DNA of 13,364 bases from UMGS1696 sp964558485. GTDB lineage: Bacteria > Bacillota > Clostridia > Oscillospirales > CAG-272. How positions within the stretch are numbered: the first letter of the stretch is position 1; every line of letters starts with the position of its first letter. Location: assembly GCA_964558485.1 (NCBI GenBank), contig CAZLED010000063.1:1-13364 (forward strand), given 5' to 3'. This document shows, one piece after another, positions 7,239 through 13,364 of the stretch. The position numbers and the translations under genes are program-made. The notes beneath the pieces are model-generated. The model saw nothing but the letters and a program-made list of their open reading frames with translations, did no database searches and was not told the origin of the DNA.

Positions 7239-8723
7239 ATGCAAAACGATTTTTCCAAGCCCATGTATGGTGTCTATATCGTGGGGGTTGCCATGCTGCT
7301 GATCCCGGTGAACCTGTTGCTGTTGGAAGGGCAACTGCCGGGCACACGTTGGCTCGTACCACTGTTCACCTTTCTCTTTGTGCTCATCGGCAACGGGATG
7401 CAGCATATCTATGCCCAGTGGCTCGGCAAGCGCAGCACCAGGGATGCATTGGTCTATGACCAAAATACCTTTACAAAATACCACTACACCCACGCCATTT
7501 TACCGCTGCTGTTTGCCATTGGTTTTTCCATCGTTCTCTGTCTCCTGCTGCGTGTGTACATGGAGGAATACCTGTACGAAGTATATCTTGAACAGCTATA
7601 CGAAAACAATCCCAATGCCTACTATGTCGAAGAATCCTTTGTGCCGTATCTGGCGGCGGTGCTGTGCTTTGTCTCCCAGTTTGCCGGGATCGTCATATGG
7701 TTCTATCCACCAGCCAGACTGTACTCGTATTCAGCCTTCTACGTTCTGGTATGGTCCATGTCGATCCTGTTCATCGAGTTTTGCCTGTATGCCTTCACCG
7801 GTGGCATTGCGCTCCATCCGGAACTGCAGGGGATCTTTATGGGCTGTCTGACGGTCTTCGGCATTTGTATGCTGATCATCTTCAGCCAAGGAAAATTGGA
7901 AAACTCCTACCGTGGCTCGGTGGTATCTATCTTCACACCGGAGGACAGGCTGTACAATGTCTTCCTCATCCTGGCACTGCTGGTCATATTGTGTGTTGTA
8001 TTTGCCATTGTGTATGTGATCGTGAACGGTCTTTTTACACTGGTATCTCTCATTGCCTGGCTCGTTCTCTATTTTATCCTGCGTCGGGAAGCCGAGGATG
8101 ATCCCGTGAAGCAATACGAATATTTTGGTTCTGCACAACGATACAGCTATAAGCTCCAGCAGAACAACGCCGGAGACATGATCAGTCTGCTTCTGGCGCT
8201 GCTTTTGGTGGCTGTCCTGCTCTTTATCGGGATCAAGACCGGTTGGCTCAAAGGGGTTGCTGTGCGCTTCTACGAGTGGCTGCGTACGGTACTGAGTGCC
8301 ATCTTCCAGAAACGGGATCGTGATGGCACAAAGGATGCCCAGTTCATCCAGAACTATGTGGATGAAAAGCGCAGGACACAAAATGCCCTGATCCGCAAAT
8401 ACCAAATGCTGGCTGAGAATGTGCGTAGCTACAAGGCGTTTTTGCAGCAGCTCTCCCACCTGCCTGATGCCGATGCCCAGTTATGCTTTGCCTATGCGGT
8501 ACTGGTGCGTGCTTACGGGATGGGCAATGTACCGCTGAAGCAGTCCGATACACCCCATGAGGTCATGCACAAGGTCATGAAGTACGTATCCGGTGGGGAA
8601 GAGATCTGCCCCATTACGGAAGCATTTGTGACGATCTGGTATGCCAACGGCAGTGTGCCCGTCGAAGAAGAAACAACGCTTGTACACACCATGTGTGAGA
8701 TCATTCACCGGTACATGGCATAA
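7239..8723 (+). CDS. Polytopic membrane protein with DUF4129-like C-terminus
   Basis: 494 residues with about nine membrane segments (roughly 10-30, 36-56, 86-106, 135-155, 166-187, 198-216, 240-262, 264-282, 313-332) and a soluble tail. The tail (about 412-494) contains AYAVLVRAYGMGN, SDTPHEV and ITEAFVTIWYANG, which match the layout of DUF4129: a helix with a conserved R..Y, a TP-E step, then a final helix with an aromatic Y-x-G/N. In MoxR-DUF58 loci this slot is often filled by a transglutaminase-like membrane protein ending in DUF4129; here no Cys-His-Asp transglutaminase core is visible. The ATG at 7239 is used with AAGGAGG at 7221-7227. An ATG at 7229 opens a different short frame and is not used. 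It likely forms the membrane partner of the MoxR/DUF58 pair. Confidence 0.75.
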   Translation: MQNDFSKPMYGVYIVGVAMLLIPVNLLLLEGQLPGTRWLVPLFTFLFVLIGNGMQHIYAQWLGKRSTRDALVYDQNTFTKYHYTHAILPLLFAIGFSIVLCLLLRVYMEEYLYEVYLEQLYENNPNAYYVEESFVPYLAAVLCFVSQFAGIVIWFYPPARLYSYSAFYVLVWSMSILFIEFCLYAFTGGIALHPELQGIFMGCLTVFGICMLIIFSQGKLENSYRGSVVSIFTPEDRLYNVFLILALLVILCVVFAIVYVIVNGLFTLVSLIAWLVLYFILRREAEDDPVKQYEYFGSAQRYSYKLQQNNAGDMISLLLALLLVAVLLFIGIKTGWLKGVAVRFYEWLRTVLSAIFQKRDRDGTKDAQFIQNYVDEKRRTQNALIRKYQMLAENVRSYKAFLQQLSHLPDADAQLCFAYAVLVRAYGMGNVPLKQSDTPHEVMHKVMKYVSGGEEICPITEAFVTIWYANGSVPVEEETTLVHTMCEIIHRYMA

Positions 8724-8746
8724 TCGAAGGCTTTTCCACGTACAGT

Positions 8747-8760
8747 TATAGTAAACTATA
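8747..8760. promoter_or_regulatory. Palindrome before the D,D-carboxypeptidase gene
   Basis: TATAGT-AA-ACTATA is a perfect 14-base palindrome in the 60-base gap before the carboxypeptidase gene. It could be an operator or part of a weak promoter. TATATA at 8757-8762 with TTTCCA at 8733-8738 (18-base spacing) is the best sigma-A candidate, and it is poor. Read-through from the upstream genes is equally likely. Confidence 0.3.
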
Positions 8761-8783
8761 TACCGTGCGTAAGGAGAAGCTAT

Positions 8784-9929
8784 ATGAGAAAACAACGTTG
8801 GAGACAGTGGATCGCTGTGGGACTTGTGTGCCTGCTTGCATGGCCGGTAAGCGCTGTGCAAGACAATATCCCTTTTGATGTGAACGCCCGCAGTGCCGTG
8901 CTGATGGATGCCAATACCGGGACGGTACTGTATGCAAAAAATGCAGACCAAGCCTTGCCACCGGCTTCGGTGACAAAGGTCATGACGCTGCTTCTGATCA
9001 TGGAAGCGGTAGATGGCGGGACGCTTGCCCTGGACGACACGGTATCTGTCAGCGAATATGCGGCCTCTATGGGTGGATCTCAGGTCTATCTGGAACCGGG
9101 AGAAACGATGGCTGTGGAGGAGATGCTGAAATGTGTGATCATTGCGTCTGCCAATGATGCCGCTGTGGCACTGGCTGAAAAGGTGGCTGGCAGTGAAGAG
9201 GCATTTGTCTCCCGAATGAATGAAAGAGCCGCTGAGCTGGGCATGGACAACACCCATTTTGAAAATGTGACCGGTCTGGATGACGATACCGTGAGCCACC
9301 TGACCAGCGCCTACGATATTGCACTCATGTCCCGAGAACTGCTCACCCATCCGAAGATCTTAGAATACAGCGGTATCTGGATGGACACGATCCGGGACGG
9401 CGCCTTTGGTCTGACCAACACCAATCGGCTGATCCGCTTCTATGACGGTGCAACGGGTCTCAAAACCGGTTCTACCTCCAAAGCCAAGTTTTGTATTGCT
9501 GCCACCGCCATGCGTGAGGACCTGCACCTGATCGCCGTGATCATGGGCTCTGATACCCGAGACACACGCAATGCTGCTGCCAAGTCACTGCTGGATTTTG
9601 GTTTTGCAAACTATTCGGTGTATACGTATACCGATGCAGAACCGGGCTTTGCGACCGTTGTGGGCGGCACCCAGGATATCTGCCATGGCAGTGCCGGGAC
9701 CTATACCACGCTGCTGCCCAAAGGACAACACAAAAATGTAACTGTAGAGCATTTGTATTATGAAAACATAAAAGCACCGGTGCGGATCGGCGATACGATC
9801 GGGTCACTGCGTTTTTATACAAATGGTGATATTCTTACAGAAATGCCAATTCTTTCCATTGACGAAGTGGCCGAGATCGGGTTTTGGGAGCTTTTTTTGC
9901 GGATGCTTGGCGCATATTTGATGAAATAA
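8784..9929 (+). CDS. D-alanyl-D-alanine carboxypeptidase (PBP5-type, peptidase S11)
   Basis: 381-residue serine-type D,D-carboxypeptidase that trims the terminal D-alanine of peptidoglycan stem peptides outside the membrane. A signal peptide covers about 1-24 (RKQRWRQW, hydrophobic core, then PVSA as cleavage site). All three active-site motifs are present: SVTK (62-65, Ser62 nucleophile), SAN (122-124) and KTG (227-229). After about residue 270 a beta-rich C-terminal domain follows, ending in an amphipathic helix (FWELFLRMLGAYLMK) that would hold the protein on the membrane surface, as in DacF/DacB/DacA relatives. The length is typical. Start ATG at 8784 has AAGGAG at 8771-8776. It may be the last gene of the glycosidase-MoxR run, as no terminator is seen in the 60-base gap. 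Which Dac paralogue it represents cannot be told. Confidence 0.95.
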   Translation: MRKQRWRQWIAVGLVCLLAWPVSAVQDNIPFDVNARSAVLMDANTGTVLYAKNADQALPPASVTKVMTLLLIMEAVDGGTLALDDTVSVSEYAASMGGSQVYLEPGETMAVEEMLKCVIIASANDAAVALAEKVAGSEEAFVSRMNERAAELGMDNTHFENVTGLDDDTVSHLTSAYDIALMSRELLTHPKILEYSGIWMDTIRDGAFGLTNTNRLIRFYDGATGLKTGSTSKAKFCIAATAMREDLHLIAVIMGSDTRDTRNAAAKSLLDFGFANYSVYTYTDAEPGFATVVGGTQDICHGSAGTYTTLLPKGQHKNVTVEHLYYENIKAPVRIGDTIGSLRFYTNGDILTEMPILSIDEVAEIGFWELFLRMLGAYLMK

Positions 9930-9952
9930 CAGAAAATTTCACACCTTTCCTA

Positions 9953-9981
9953 TTGAAAAATCTCGCAAAATGTTGTATGAT
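9953..9981 (+). promoter_or_regulatory. Sigma-A promoter of pgi
   Basis: TTGAAA (9953-9958) and TATGAT (9976-9981) are 17 bases apart, in the gap after the carboxypeptidase stop. Transcription would begin near 9988, leaving a leader of about 120 nt. No terminator for the upstream gene is visible between 9930 and 9952, so some read-through is possible. Confidence 0.75.
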
Positions 9982-10001
9982 ATTAGTGAGCAAAAAAATG
10001 T

Positions 10002-10100
10002 GTGTCTTCGGCCTGTATATAGTTTGGCGAAGATACTACGTTCTCCCAAAGTGATGACCGCCGCAATCCCTTTGGAGCATCGTGCGGCGGAGAAATGAGG
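10002..10100 (+). promoter_or_regulatory. pgi leader with hairpin and predicted H-type pseudoknot
   Basis: A first hairpin pairs GTGTCTTCG (10002-10010) with CGAAGATAC (10028-10036), nine pairs including one G-U. Then CTCC(C)AAAG (10043-10051) can pair with CTTTGGAG (10070-10077), and CCGCCGCA (10058-10065) with TGCGGCGG (10083-10090). The two stems interleave, giving an H-type pseudoknot with connecting segments of 6, 4 and 5 nt. It ends seven bases before the likely Shine-Dalgarno GAGG (10097-10100). TTCTCC (10041-10046) could alternatively pair with GGAGAA (10089-10094), opening the second stem. The complementarity is seen; a riboswitch-like or protein-binding role is inference. I do not recognise a known class. 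Confidence 0.5.
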
Positions 10101-10109
10101 ACATAAAAA

Positions 10110-11450
10110 ATGGCAGTAAAATGCAATGAGAAATATCTCGCCGGATTTGTATCCGACAGTGAGGTACAAAAGATCTCTCATCTGACCAAAGCCGCATACG
10201 ACGTGGTAAAGACCCGCAGCGGCGCAGGAAACGATTTCCTGGGTTGGGTAGATCTTCCGGTCGATTACGATAAGGAGGAGTTTGCCCGCATCCAGGCAGC
10301 CTCTGCTAAGATCCAGAAGATGTGCGATGTATTCGTAGTCATCGGCATCGGCGGTTCTTACCTGGGCGCCAGAGCAGCGATCGAGTTCGTGAAGTCTCCT
10401 CTGTACAACAATCTGAAGAAGGATACTCCTGACGTGTATTTCGCCGGGAACAGCATCAGCGCATCCGCTCTGGCTGACATCCTCTCCATTTGCGAAGGCA
10501 GAGACGTTTGCATCAACGTGATCTCCAAGTCCGGTACCACCACAGAACCCGCTGTCACCTTCCGTATTTTCCGGGAACTGCTGGAAAAGAAGTACGGCGA
10601 AGAAGGGGCCAGAGAACGGATCTTTGTGACCACCGACAAGGCAAGAGGCAAGCTGAAGGAATTCTCCACCGAAAAGGGTTACGAGACCTTCGTTGTGCCG
10701 GATGATATCGGTGGCCGGTATTCCGTTCTGACCGCTGTGGGTCTGCTGCCCATCGCTGTAGCCGGTATCGACATCACCAAGATGATGGAAGGTGCTGCCT
10801 GCGCCAGAGAAAACCTGAACAACGACGATACCGAAAACAACGACTGTCTGCGGTACGCTGCACTGCGGAACGTGCTGTACAACAAGGGCAAGTCCATGGA
10901 GATCTTAGTCGCTTACGAACCGGCTGTGCAGATGTTCTGTGAATGGTGGAAGCAGCTGTACGGAGAAAGCGAAGGCAAGGACAACAAGGCTCTGTATCCT
11001 TCCTCTGTGATCTTCTCCACCGACCTGCACTCCCTGGGTCAGTACGTACAGGAAGGGCAGAGAACCATGTTTGAGACTGTGATCTCCTTTGCCAAGTCCA
11101 ACGATTCCGTTGTGATCCCGGACGATCCCAACAACATCGACGGTCTGAACTTCCTGTCCGGCAAGGATCTGCACGATGTCAACAAGATGGCCATGACCGG
11201 CACACTGTTTGCCCACAACGATGGCGGCGTTCCCAATATCGTTCTGGAAGTGGAAGACAGAAGCGCCTACTCCTTCGGCTATCTGGTATACTTCTTCGAG
11301 CTGGCCTGCGCTGTATCCGGCTATATGCTGGGCGTCAACCCCTTCGACCAGCCTGGTGTAGAGGCATACAAGAAGAATATGTATGCACTGCTGGGTAAGC
11401 CTGGTTTCGAAGACCAGAAGGCCGCTCTGGAAGCAAGAATGCATTCCTAA
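10110..11450 (+). CDS. pgi: Glucose-6-phosphate isomerase
   Basis: 446-residue phosphoglucose isomerase, which interconverts glucose 6-phosphate and fructose 6-phosphate in glycolysis and gluconeogenesis. The length fits the short bacterial form. Visible are the SIS-domain sugar-phosphate loops GIGGSYLG (79-86) and SKSGTTTEP (139-147), the first family signature DDIGGRYSVLTAVG (198-211), the catalytic glutamate in GESEGK (Glu286), the STDLHSLGQ block (303-311), and the second signature GYMLGVNPFDQPGVEAYK with active-site Lys421. The ATG at 10110 follows GAGG at 10097-10100. It has its own promoter and an unusual structured leader. A small P-loop gene follows 29 bases downstream, before a shared terminator. 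The codon choice looks like that of a well-expressed gene. Nothing is missing; the assignment is secure. Confidence 0.98.
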   Translation: MAVKCNEKYLAGFVSDSEVQKISHLTKAAYDVVKTRSGAGNDFLGWVDLPVDYDKEEFARIQAASAKIQKMCDVFVVIGIGGSYLGARAAIEFVKSPLYNNLKKDTPDVYFAGNSISASALADILSICEGRDVCINVISKSGTTTEPAVTFRIFRELLEKKYGEEGARERIFVTTDKARGKLKEFSTEKGYETFVVPDDIGGRYSVLTAVGLLPIAVAGIDITKMMEGAACARENLNNDDTENNDCLRYAALRNVLYNKGKSMEILVAYEPAVQMFCEWWKQLYGESEGKDNKALYPSSVIFSTDLHSLGQYVQEGQRTMFETVISFAKSNDSVVIPDDPNNIDGLNFLSGKDLHDVNKMAMTGTLFAHNDGGVPNIVLEVEDRSAYSFGYLVYFFELACAVSGYMLGVNPFDQPGVEAYKKNMYALLGKPGFEDQKAALEARMHS

Positions 11451-11479
11451 AAAATTCACTATATATTTTGGAGGTTATT

Positions 11480-11887
11480 ATGTTAAAATTGATCATCGGC
11501 AAAAAGGGTTCCGGCAAGACCAAGAATCTCATCAACATGGTGAACGAAGCACTGGCCATGACCAAAGGCGACGTGGTTTGCATTGAAAAGGGTGACAAGC
11601 TGAAGTTTGACATCAAGTACCAGTGCAGATTGATCGACGCCAATGAATACCTCATCAGCGACGGACAGTCTCTGTTTGGTTTCATCGCCGGCATTCTGGC
11701 CAGCAATCACGATGTGACGGATCTGTTCATCGACTCTGCTCTGAAGATCTGCGATGACGACGTGGAAAGCTTCGATCTGTTCCTGAAAGAGCTGGAAAGC
11801 CTGCTGAAGGATCGCAATCTGAACTGCACCATCACATCCTCTCTGGCTGTAGAAGAAGCTACGGAAACGGTTAAGAAGTACCTCTGA
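11480..11887 (+). CDS. Small P-loop ATP-binding protein
   Basis: 135-residue protein with an N-terminal Walker A, GKKGSGKT (7-14), directly after a beta strand (MLKLII), and a plausible Walker B strand ending in Asp85 (TDLFIDS). It then has acidic and helical segments (CDDDVESFDLFLKELESLL). This is a minimal single-domain P-loop NTPase fold with no further domain. Similar short clostridial proteins are sometimes labelled ATP-binding or, doubtfully, PilT-like; nothing here supports a pilus role. The ATG at 11480 is preferred over an in-frame TTG at 11468, because GGAGG (11470-11474) lies between them at the right distance. It is co-transcribed with pgi and followed by a strong terminator. Function unknown. 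Confidence 0.85.
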   Translation: MLKLIIGKKGSGKTKNLINMVNEALAMTKGDVVCIEKGDKLKFDIKYQCRLIDANEYLISDGQSLFGFIAGILASNHDVTDLFIDSALKICDDDVESFDLFLKELESLLKDRNLNCTITSSLAVEEATETVKKYL

Positions 11888-11916
11888 GCCGTGTAGCGAC
11901 ATACCCCCAAAACCGG

Positions 11917-11968
11917 ACTGCGCCTTTCTGTATGTCTTTGTATGTACAGAAAAGCGCAGTTTGTTTTT
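11917..11968 (+). terminator. Strong intrinsic terminator of pgi and P-loop gene
   Basis: ACTGCGC (11917-11923) pairs with GCGCAGT (11954-11960). Inside it, TTTCTGTA pairs with TACAGAAA after one mismatch, giving about 15 pairs in total. TTGTTTTTGC follows immediately. It lies about 30 bases after the stop of the P-loop gene. Confidence 0.9.
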
Positions 11969-12083
11969 GCTTTGTTGGTACCACAGACTTTCTTGCCGCA
12001 TATGCTGATAACGGAGTTTCCAAACTGCGTCGGCAGCTCTGTCGATGCCCATGGGACCTCTCGTGATACACATACAGGAATAT

Positions 12084-12116
12084 CCACATGGTTGTGGTAT
12101 GGAGGTGAAAAGCGTG
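12084..12116 (+). promoter_or_regulatory. Ribosome binding site and GTG start of the Cys-rich gene
   Basis: GGAGGTGA (12101-12108) is a near-perfect Shine-Dalgarno sequence placed to serve GTG at 12114, not the in-frame ATGs at 12045 or 12099. A small hairpin, CCACA-TGGT-TGTGG (12084-12097), lies just upstream. I found no convincing sigma-A or sporulation-sigma promoter in the 145 bases after the preceding terminator. Confidence 0.65.
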
Positions 12117-12992
12117 GAAAATCGAAACAACTGTTTGTCGCAAAGCAATCGAGATCGGGATATGGTATGCATCGATACCTACCGGGTCTTAGATTCCTGC
12201 CGTGACAAGGACTGTTTTGAAAATGTGCGAGTCTATCTGACTTGTCTGGGACAGGATGTGATCCAGCGTACCAGCGTTGTGCGTGCCAAAAACTCCCATG
12301 TTCTGTGGTCCTATATCGATATCGATCCGGTGCCCTTCAATCGAGGCTTCTACCAGTTGGGTATCCGGATCTATGTGAAGCTGCTGTTTGAGGCCTGCAT
12401 GGGTCCCGGCAATGTGCAGGAATTCGAAGGGGTCGCTGTGGTGGAGAAAAAGGTGATCCTGTTCGGCAGCGAGGGCAATGTCAGCGTATTCAAAAGCGAG
12501 ACCCAAAACGGCGGCTTCTGCGCCTGTGGCGTAGGCTGCAAACAGTCCCGCGGCAACAACCTGCCTGTGGCGGTGCTGGAAACGGTAGATCCCATCATTC
12601 TGGACGTCCGTGTGGTGGAACCCAGACAAAAATGCTGTACCTGCTGCTGTAGTCTGGATGAGATGCCGGAAAATATCGCAGGGTGCTTTGGAGAAGATCT
12701 GGTAGACCCTGAGGACAGCAATAAGCTGCTGGTCTCCCTGGGCTTCTTCTCCGTAGTACGGATCGAACGTCCGGCACAATATCTGGTCAATGCAGTGGAA
12801 TACTGTGTGCCTGAAAAGGAATGCACGCTGCCGCCGCCGGAGGATCCCTGCAGTCTGTTCCGGAATATGGCTTTCCCGGTCAACGAATTCTGTCCGCCGT
12901 CGGTGCTGCCCGGTTGTAAAGGTGGAAGCGGAGGAAATACCGGCTGCAGCAATGATGGGGAAGGCAGCAAAAAATGTTCCTGCAGCAGTTGA
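12114..12992 (+). CDS. Conserved-type cysteine-rich protein of unknown function
   Basis: 292 residues from the GTG start, with 23 cysteines. They include the cluster FCACGVGC (135-142), KCCTCCC (173-179) and a Gly/Ser/Cys tail ending KKCSCSS. The body is beta-rich and well ordered, with blocks such as VLWSYIDIDPVPFNRGF (63-79), EKKVILFGSEGNVSVFKS (111-128) and SLGFFSVVRIERPAQYL (208-224). There is no signal peptide or membrane segment. The two cysteine clusters alternate with smoother segments, and two similar-sized beta blocks suggest a two-domain layout. I recall unannotated clostridial proteins with the same opening (SNRDRDMVCIDTYRV), so I think the family is conserved but undescribed. Cysteine-rich tails of this kind suggest a spore-coat or metal-binding role, which is only a guess. 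It is flanked by terminators and so is probably monocistronic. Confidence 0.8.
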   Translation: MENRNNCLSQSNRDRDMVCIDTYRVLDSCRDKDCFENVRVYLTCLGQDVIQRTSVVRAKNSHVLWSYIDIDPVPFNRGFYQLGIRIYVKLLFEACMGPGNVQEFEGVAVVEKKVILFGSEGNVSVFKSETQNGGFCACGVGCKQSRGNNLPVAVLETVDPIILDVRVVEPRQKCCTCCCSLDEMPENIAGCFGEDLVDPEDSNKLLVSLGFFSVVRIERPAQYLVNAVEYCVPEKECTLPPPEDPCSLFRNMAFPVNEFCPPSVLPGCKGGSGGNTGCSNDGEGSKKCSCSS

Positions 12993-13027
12993 TCTGTGGC
13001 GGAAGCATCGTTTATCCACGAAAAATG

Positions 13028-13056
13028 GCAGAGTCCAAACGGCTCTGCTGTTTTTT
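13028..13056 (+). terminator. Intrinsic terminator of the Cys-rich gene
   Basis: GCAGAGTC-CAAAC-GGCTCTGC (13028-13048) forms an eight-pair stem with one G-U, followed by TG and six T. It sits 35 bases after the stop codon of the cysteine-rich gene. Confidence 0.88.
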
Positions 13057-13100
13057 CTGCCAAAAAGTGCAGCTTTTTTTCAGAATTCTGCCGAACCTAC

Positions 13101-13129
13101 TTGAAATTGACAGGATTTTGGTATACAAT
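13101..13129 (+). promoter_or_regulatory. Sigma-A promoter of the nucleotidyltransferase gene
   Basis: TTGAAA (13101-13106), a 17-base spacer and TACAAT (13124-13129). A consensus TTGACA directly follows the first -35 at 13107-13112 and could pair with ATATAT at 13130-13135 at the same spacing, so two overlapping promoters are possible. The leader to the ATG at 13182 is short, about 45 bases. Confidence 0.7.
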
Positions 13130-13181
13130 ATATATGTGAAAGTTTGCGTGACACAAGTCACTGAAAAAGGAGTGCATTGAT

Positions 13182-13364
13182 ATGACGTTATTTATTTTGG
13201 CAGCAGGTATGGGTTCTCGGTACGGCGGACTGAAGCAGATCGACCCCTTTACCAAGCATGGTGAATTCATCATCGATTTCTCGATCTATGACGCTGTACA
13301 GGCTGGCTTTGACCGTGTTGTATTCGTGATCAAGGAAGAGAACTACGAAGTGTTCCACGAGACC
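13182..13364 (+). CDS. Sugar-phosphate nucleotidyltransferase, 5' part only
   Basis: The first 61 residues of a nucleotidyltransferase that runs past the window end. The signature LAAGMGSRYGGLKQ (6-19) is the nucleotide-binding loop of the NTP-transferase family, here in the GSRYGGLKQ form. It is followed by a typical strand-helix pattern (GEFIIDFSIYDAV, then DRVVFVIKEEN). Family members activate sugar phosphates or choline phosphate to nucleotide-diphospho forms for cell wall, capsule or glycan synthesis. The substrate cannot be judged from this fragment. Start ATG at 13182 has AAAAAGGAG ending nine bases upstream, and a good promoter precedes it. It lies alone behind a terminator. Confidence 0.9.
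   Translation, partial: MTLFILAAGMGSRYGGLKQIDPFTKHGEFIIDFSIYDAVQAGFDRVVFVIKEENYEVFHET

Noticed and set aside
7229..7459. Alternative start ATG overlapping the DUF58 stop
   Set aside because: It opens a 76-codon frame different from the membrane protein frame and shows no protein-like character.
8481..9350. Minus-strand frame of 289 codons
   Set aside because: Antisense to the carboxypeptidase, whose three catalytic motifs fix the coding strand.
9988..10109. Known riboswitch (ZTP, fluoride, c-di-GMP, glycine types) in the pgi leader
   Set aside because: The conserved core motifs I know for these classes are not present, so only an unnamed structured leader is claimed.
11468..11479. TTG start for the P-loop protein
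   Set aside because: The Shine-Dalgarno GGAGG begins within and just after this TTG, so it serves the ATG at 11480.
11970..12100. Sporulation sigma-E/K promoter (CATACAGG at 12071) before the Cys-rich gene
   Set aside because: The -10-like CATACA is present, but no -35 element lies at the right spacing.
12045..12113. Longer N-terminus for the Cys-rich protein from ATG 12045 or 12099
   Set aside because: GGAGGTGA at 12101 is positioned for GTG 12114; the upstream residues do not resemble the body of the protein.
12189..13019. Minus-strand frame of 276 codons over the Cys-rich gene
   Set aside because: The plus-strand reading has a strong Shine-Dalgarno site, an ordered protein and a terminator after its stop; the reverse frame has none of these.

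Overview
The window looks like a Clostridia (Bacillota) chromosome, probably an Oscillospiraceae/Ruminococcaceae-type anaerobe. The reasons are strong AAGGAGG-type ribosome binding sites before almost every gene, several near-consensus sigma-A promoters, a short bacterial-type glucose-6-phosphate isomerase, and a cysteine-rich orphan protein of a kind I associate with Clostridia. The lineage is an inference from style and protein flavour; no rRNA or marker gene is present. I see no tRNA, rRNA, CRISPR array, insertion sequence or phage gene.

Left part (1-2204, minus strand). There are two genes, each with its own promoter. One is a RadC/JAB-like protein built from two tandem copies of the same fold, where only the first copy keeps the metal-binding residues. 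The other is the N-terminal half of an ABC exporter, cut by the window edge. It carries an extra soluble N-terminal region and a four-cysteine zinc ribbon before its membrane domain, and it is preceded by a hairpin-rich leader.

Middle (2205-9929, plus strand). A 381-base divergent control region holds opposed promoters, palindromes and a branched leader. It is followed by a tight run of genes: a cytoplasmic GH106-like glycosidase, a MoxR-type AAA+ ATPase, a DUF58 protein, a polytopic membrane protein with a DUF4129-like tail, and, after a 60-base gap, an exported D,D-carboxypeptidase (penicillin-binding protein 5 type). MoxR, DUF58 and DUF4129 proteins are commonly found together and are thought to form a chaperone-like or envelope-associated complex. 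Here the usual transglutaminase domain is absent, and a glycosidase and a cell-wall carboxypeptidase flank the set, which suggests an envelope role.

Right part (9930-13364, plus strand). pgi has its own promoter and a leader of about 120 nt that can be folded into a hairpin followed by an H-type pseudoknot ending seven bases before the Shine-Dalgarno sequence. I consider this the best candidate for an undescribed element here. A small P-loop protein is co-transcribed behind pgi and ends in a strong terminator. Next come a cysteine-rich conserved protein starting with GTG, another terminator, a promoter, and the start of a sugar-phosphate nucleotidyltransferase that runs off the window. Pgi and the nucleotidyltransferase both fit sugar-phosphate and nucleotide-sugar metabolism.
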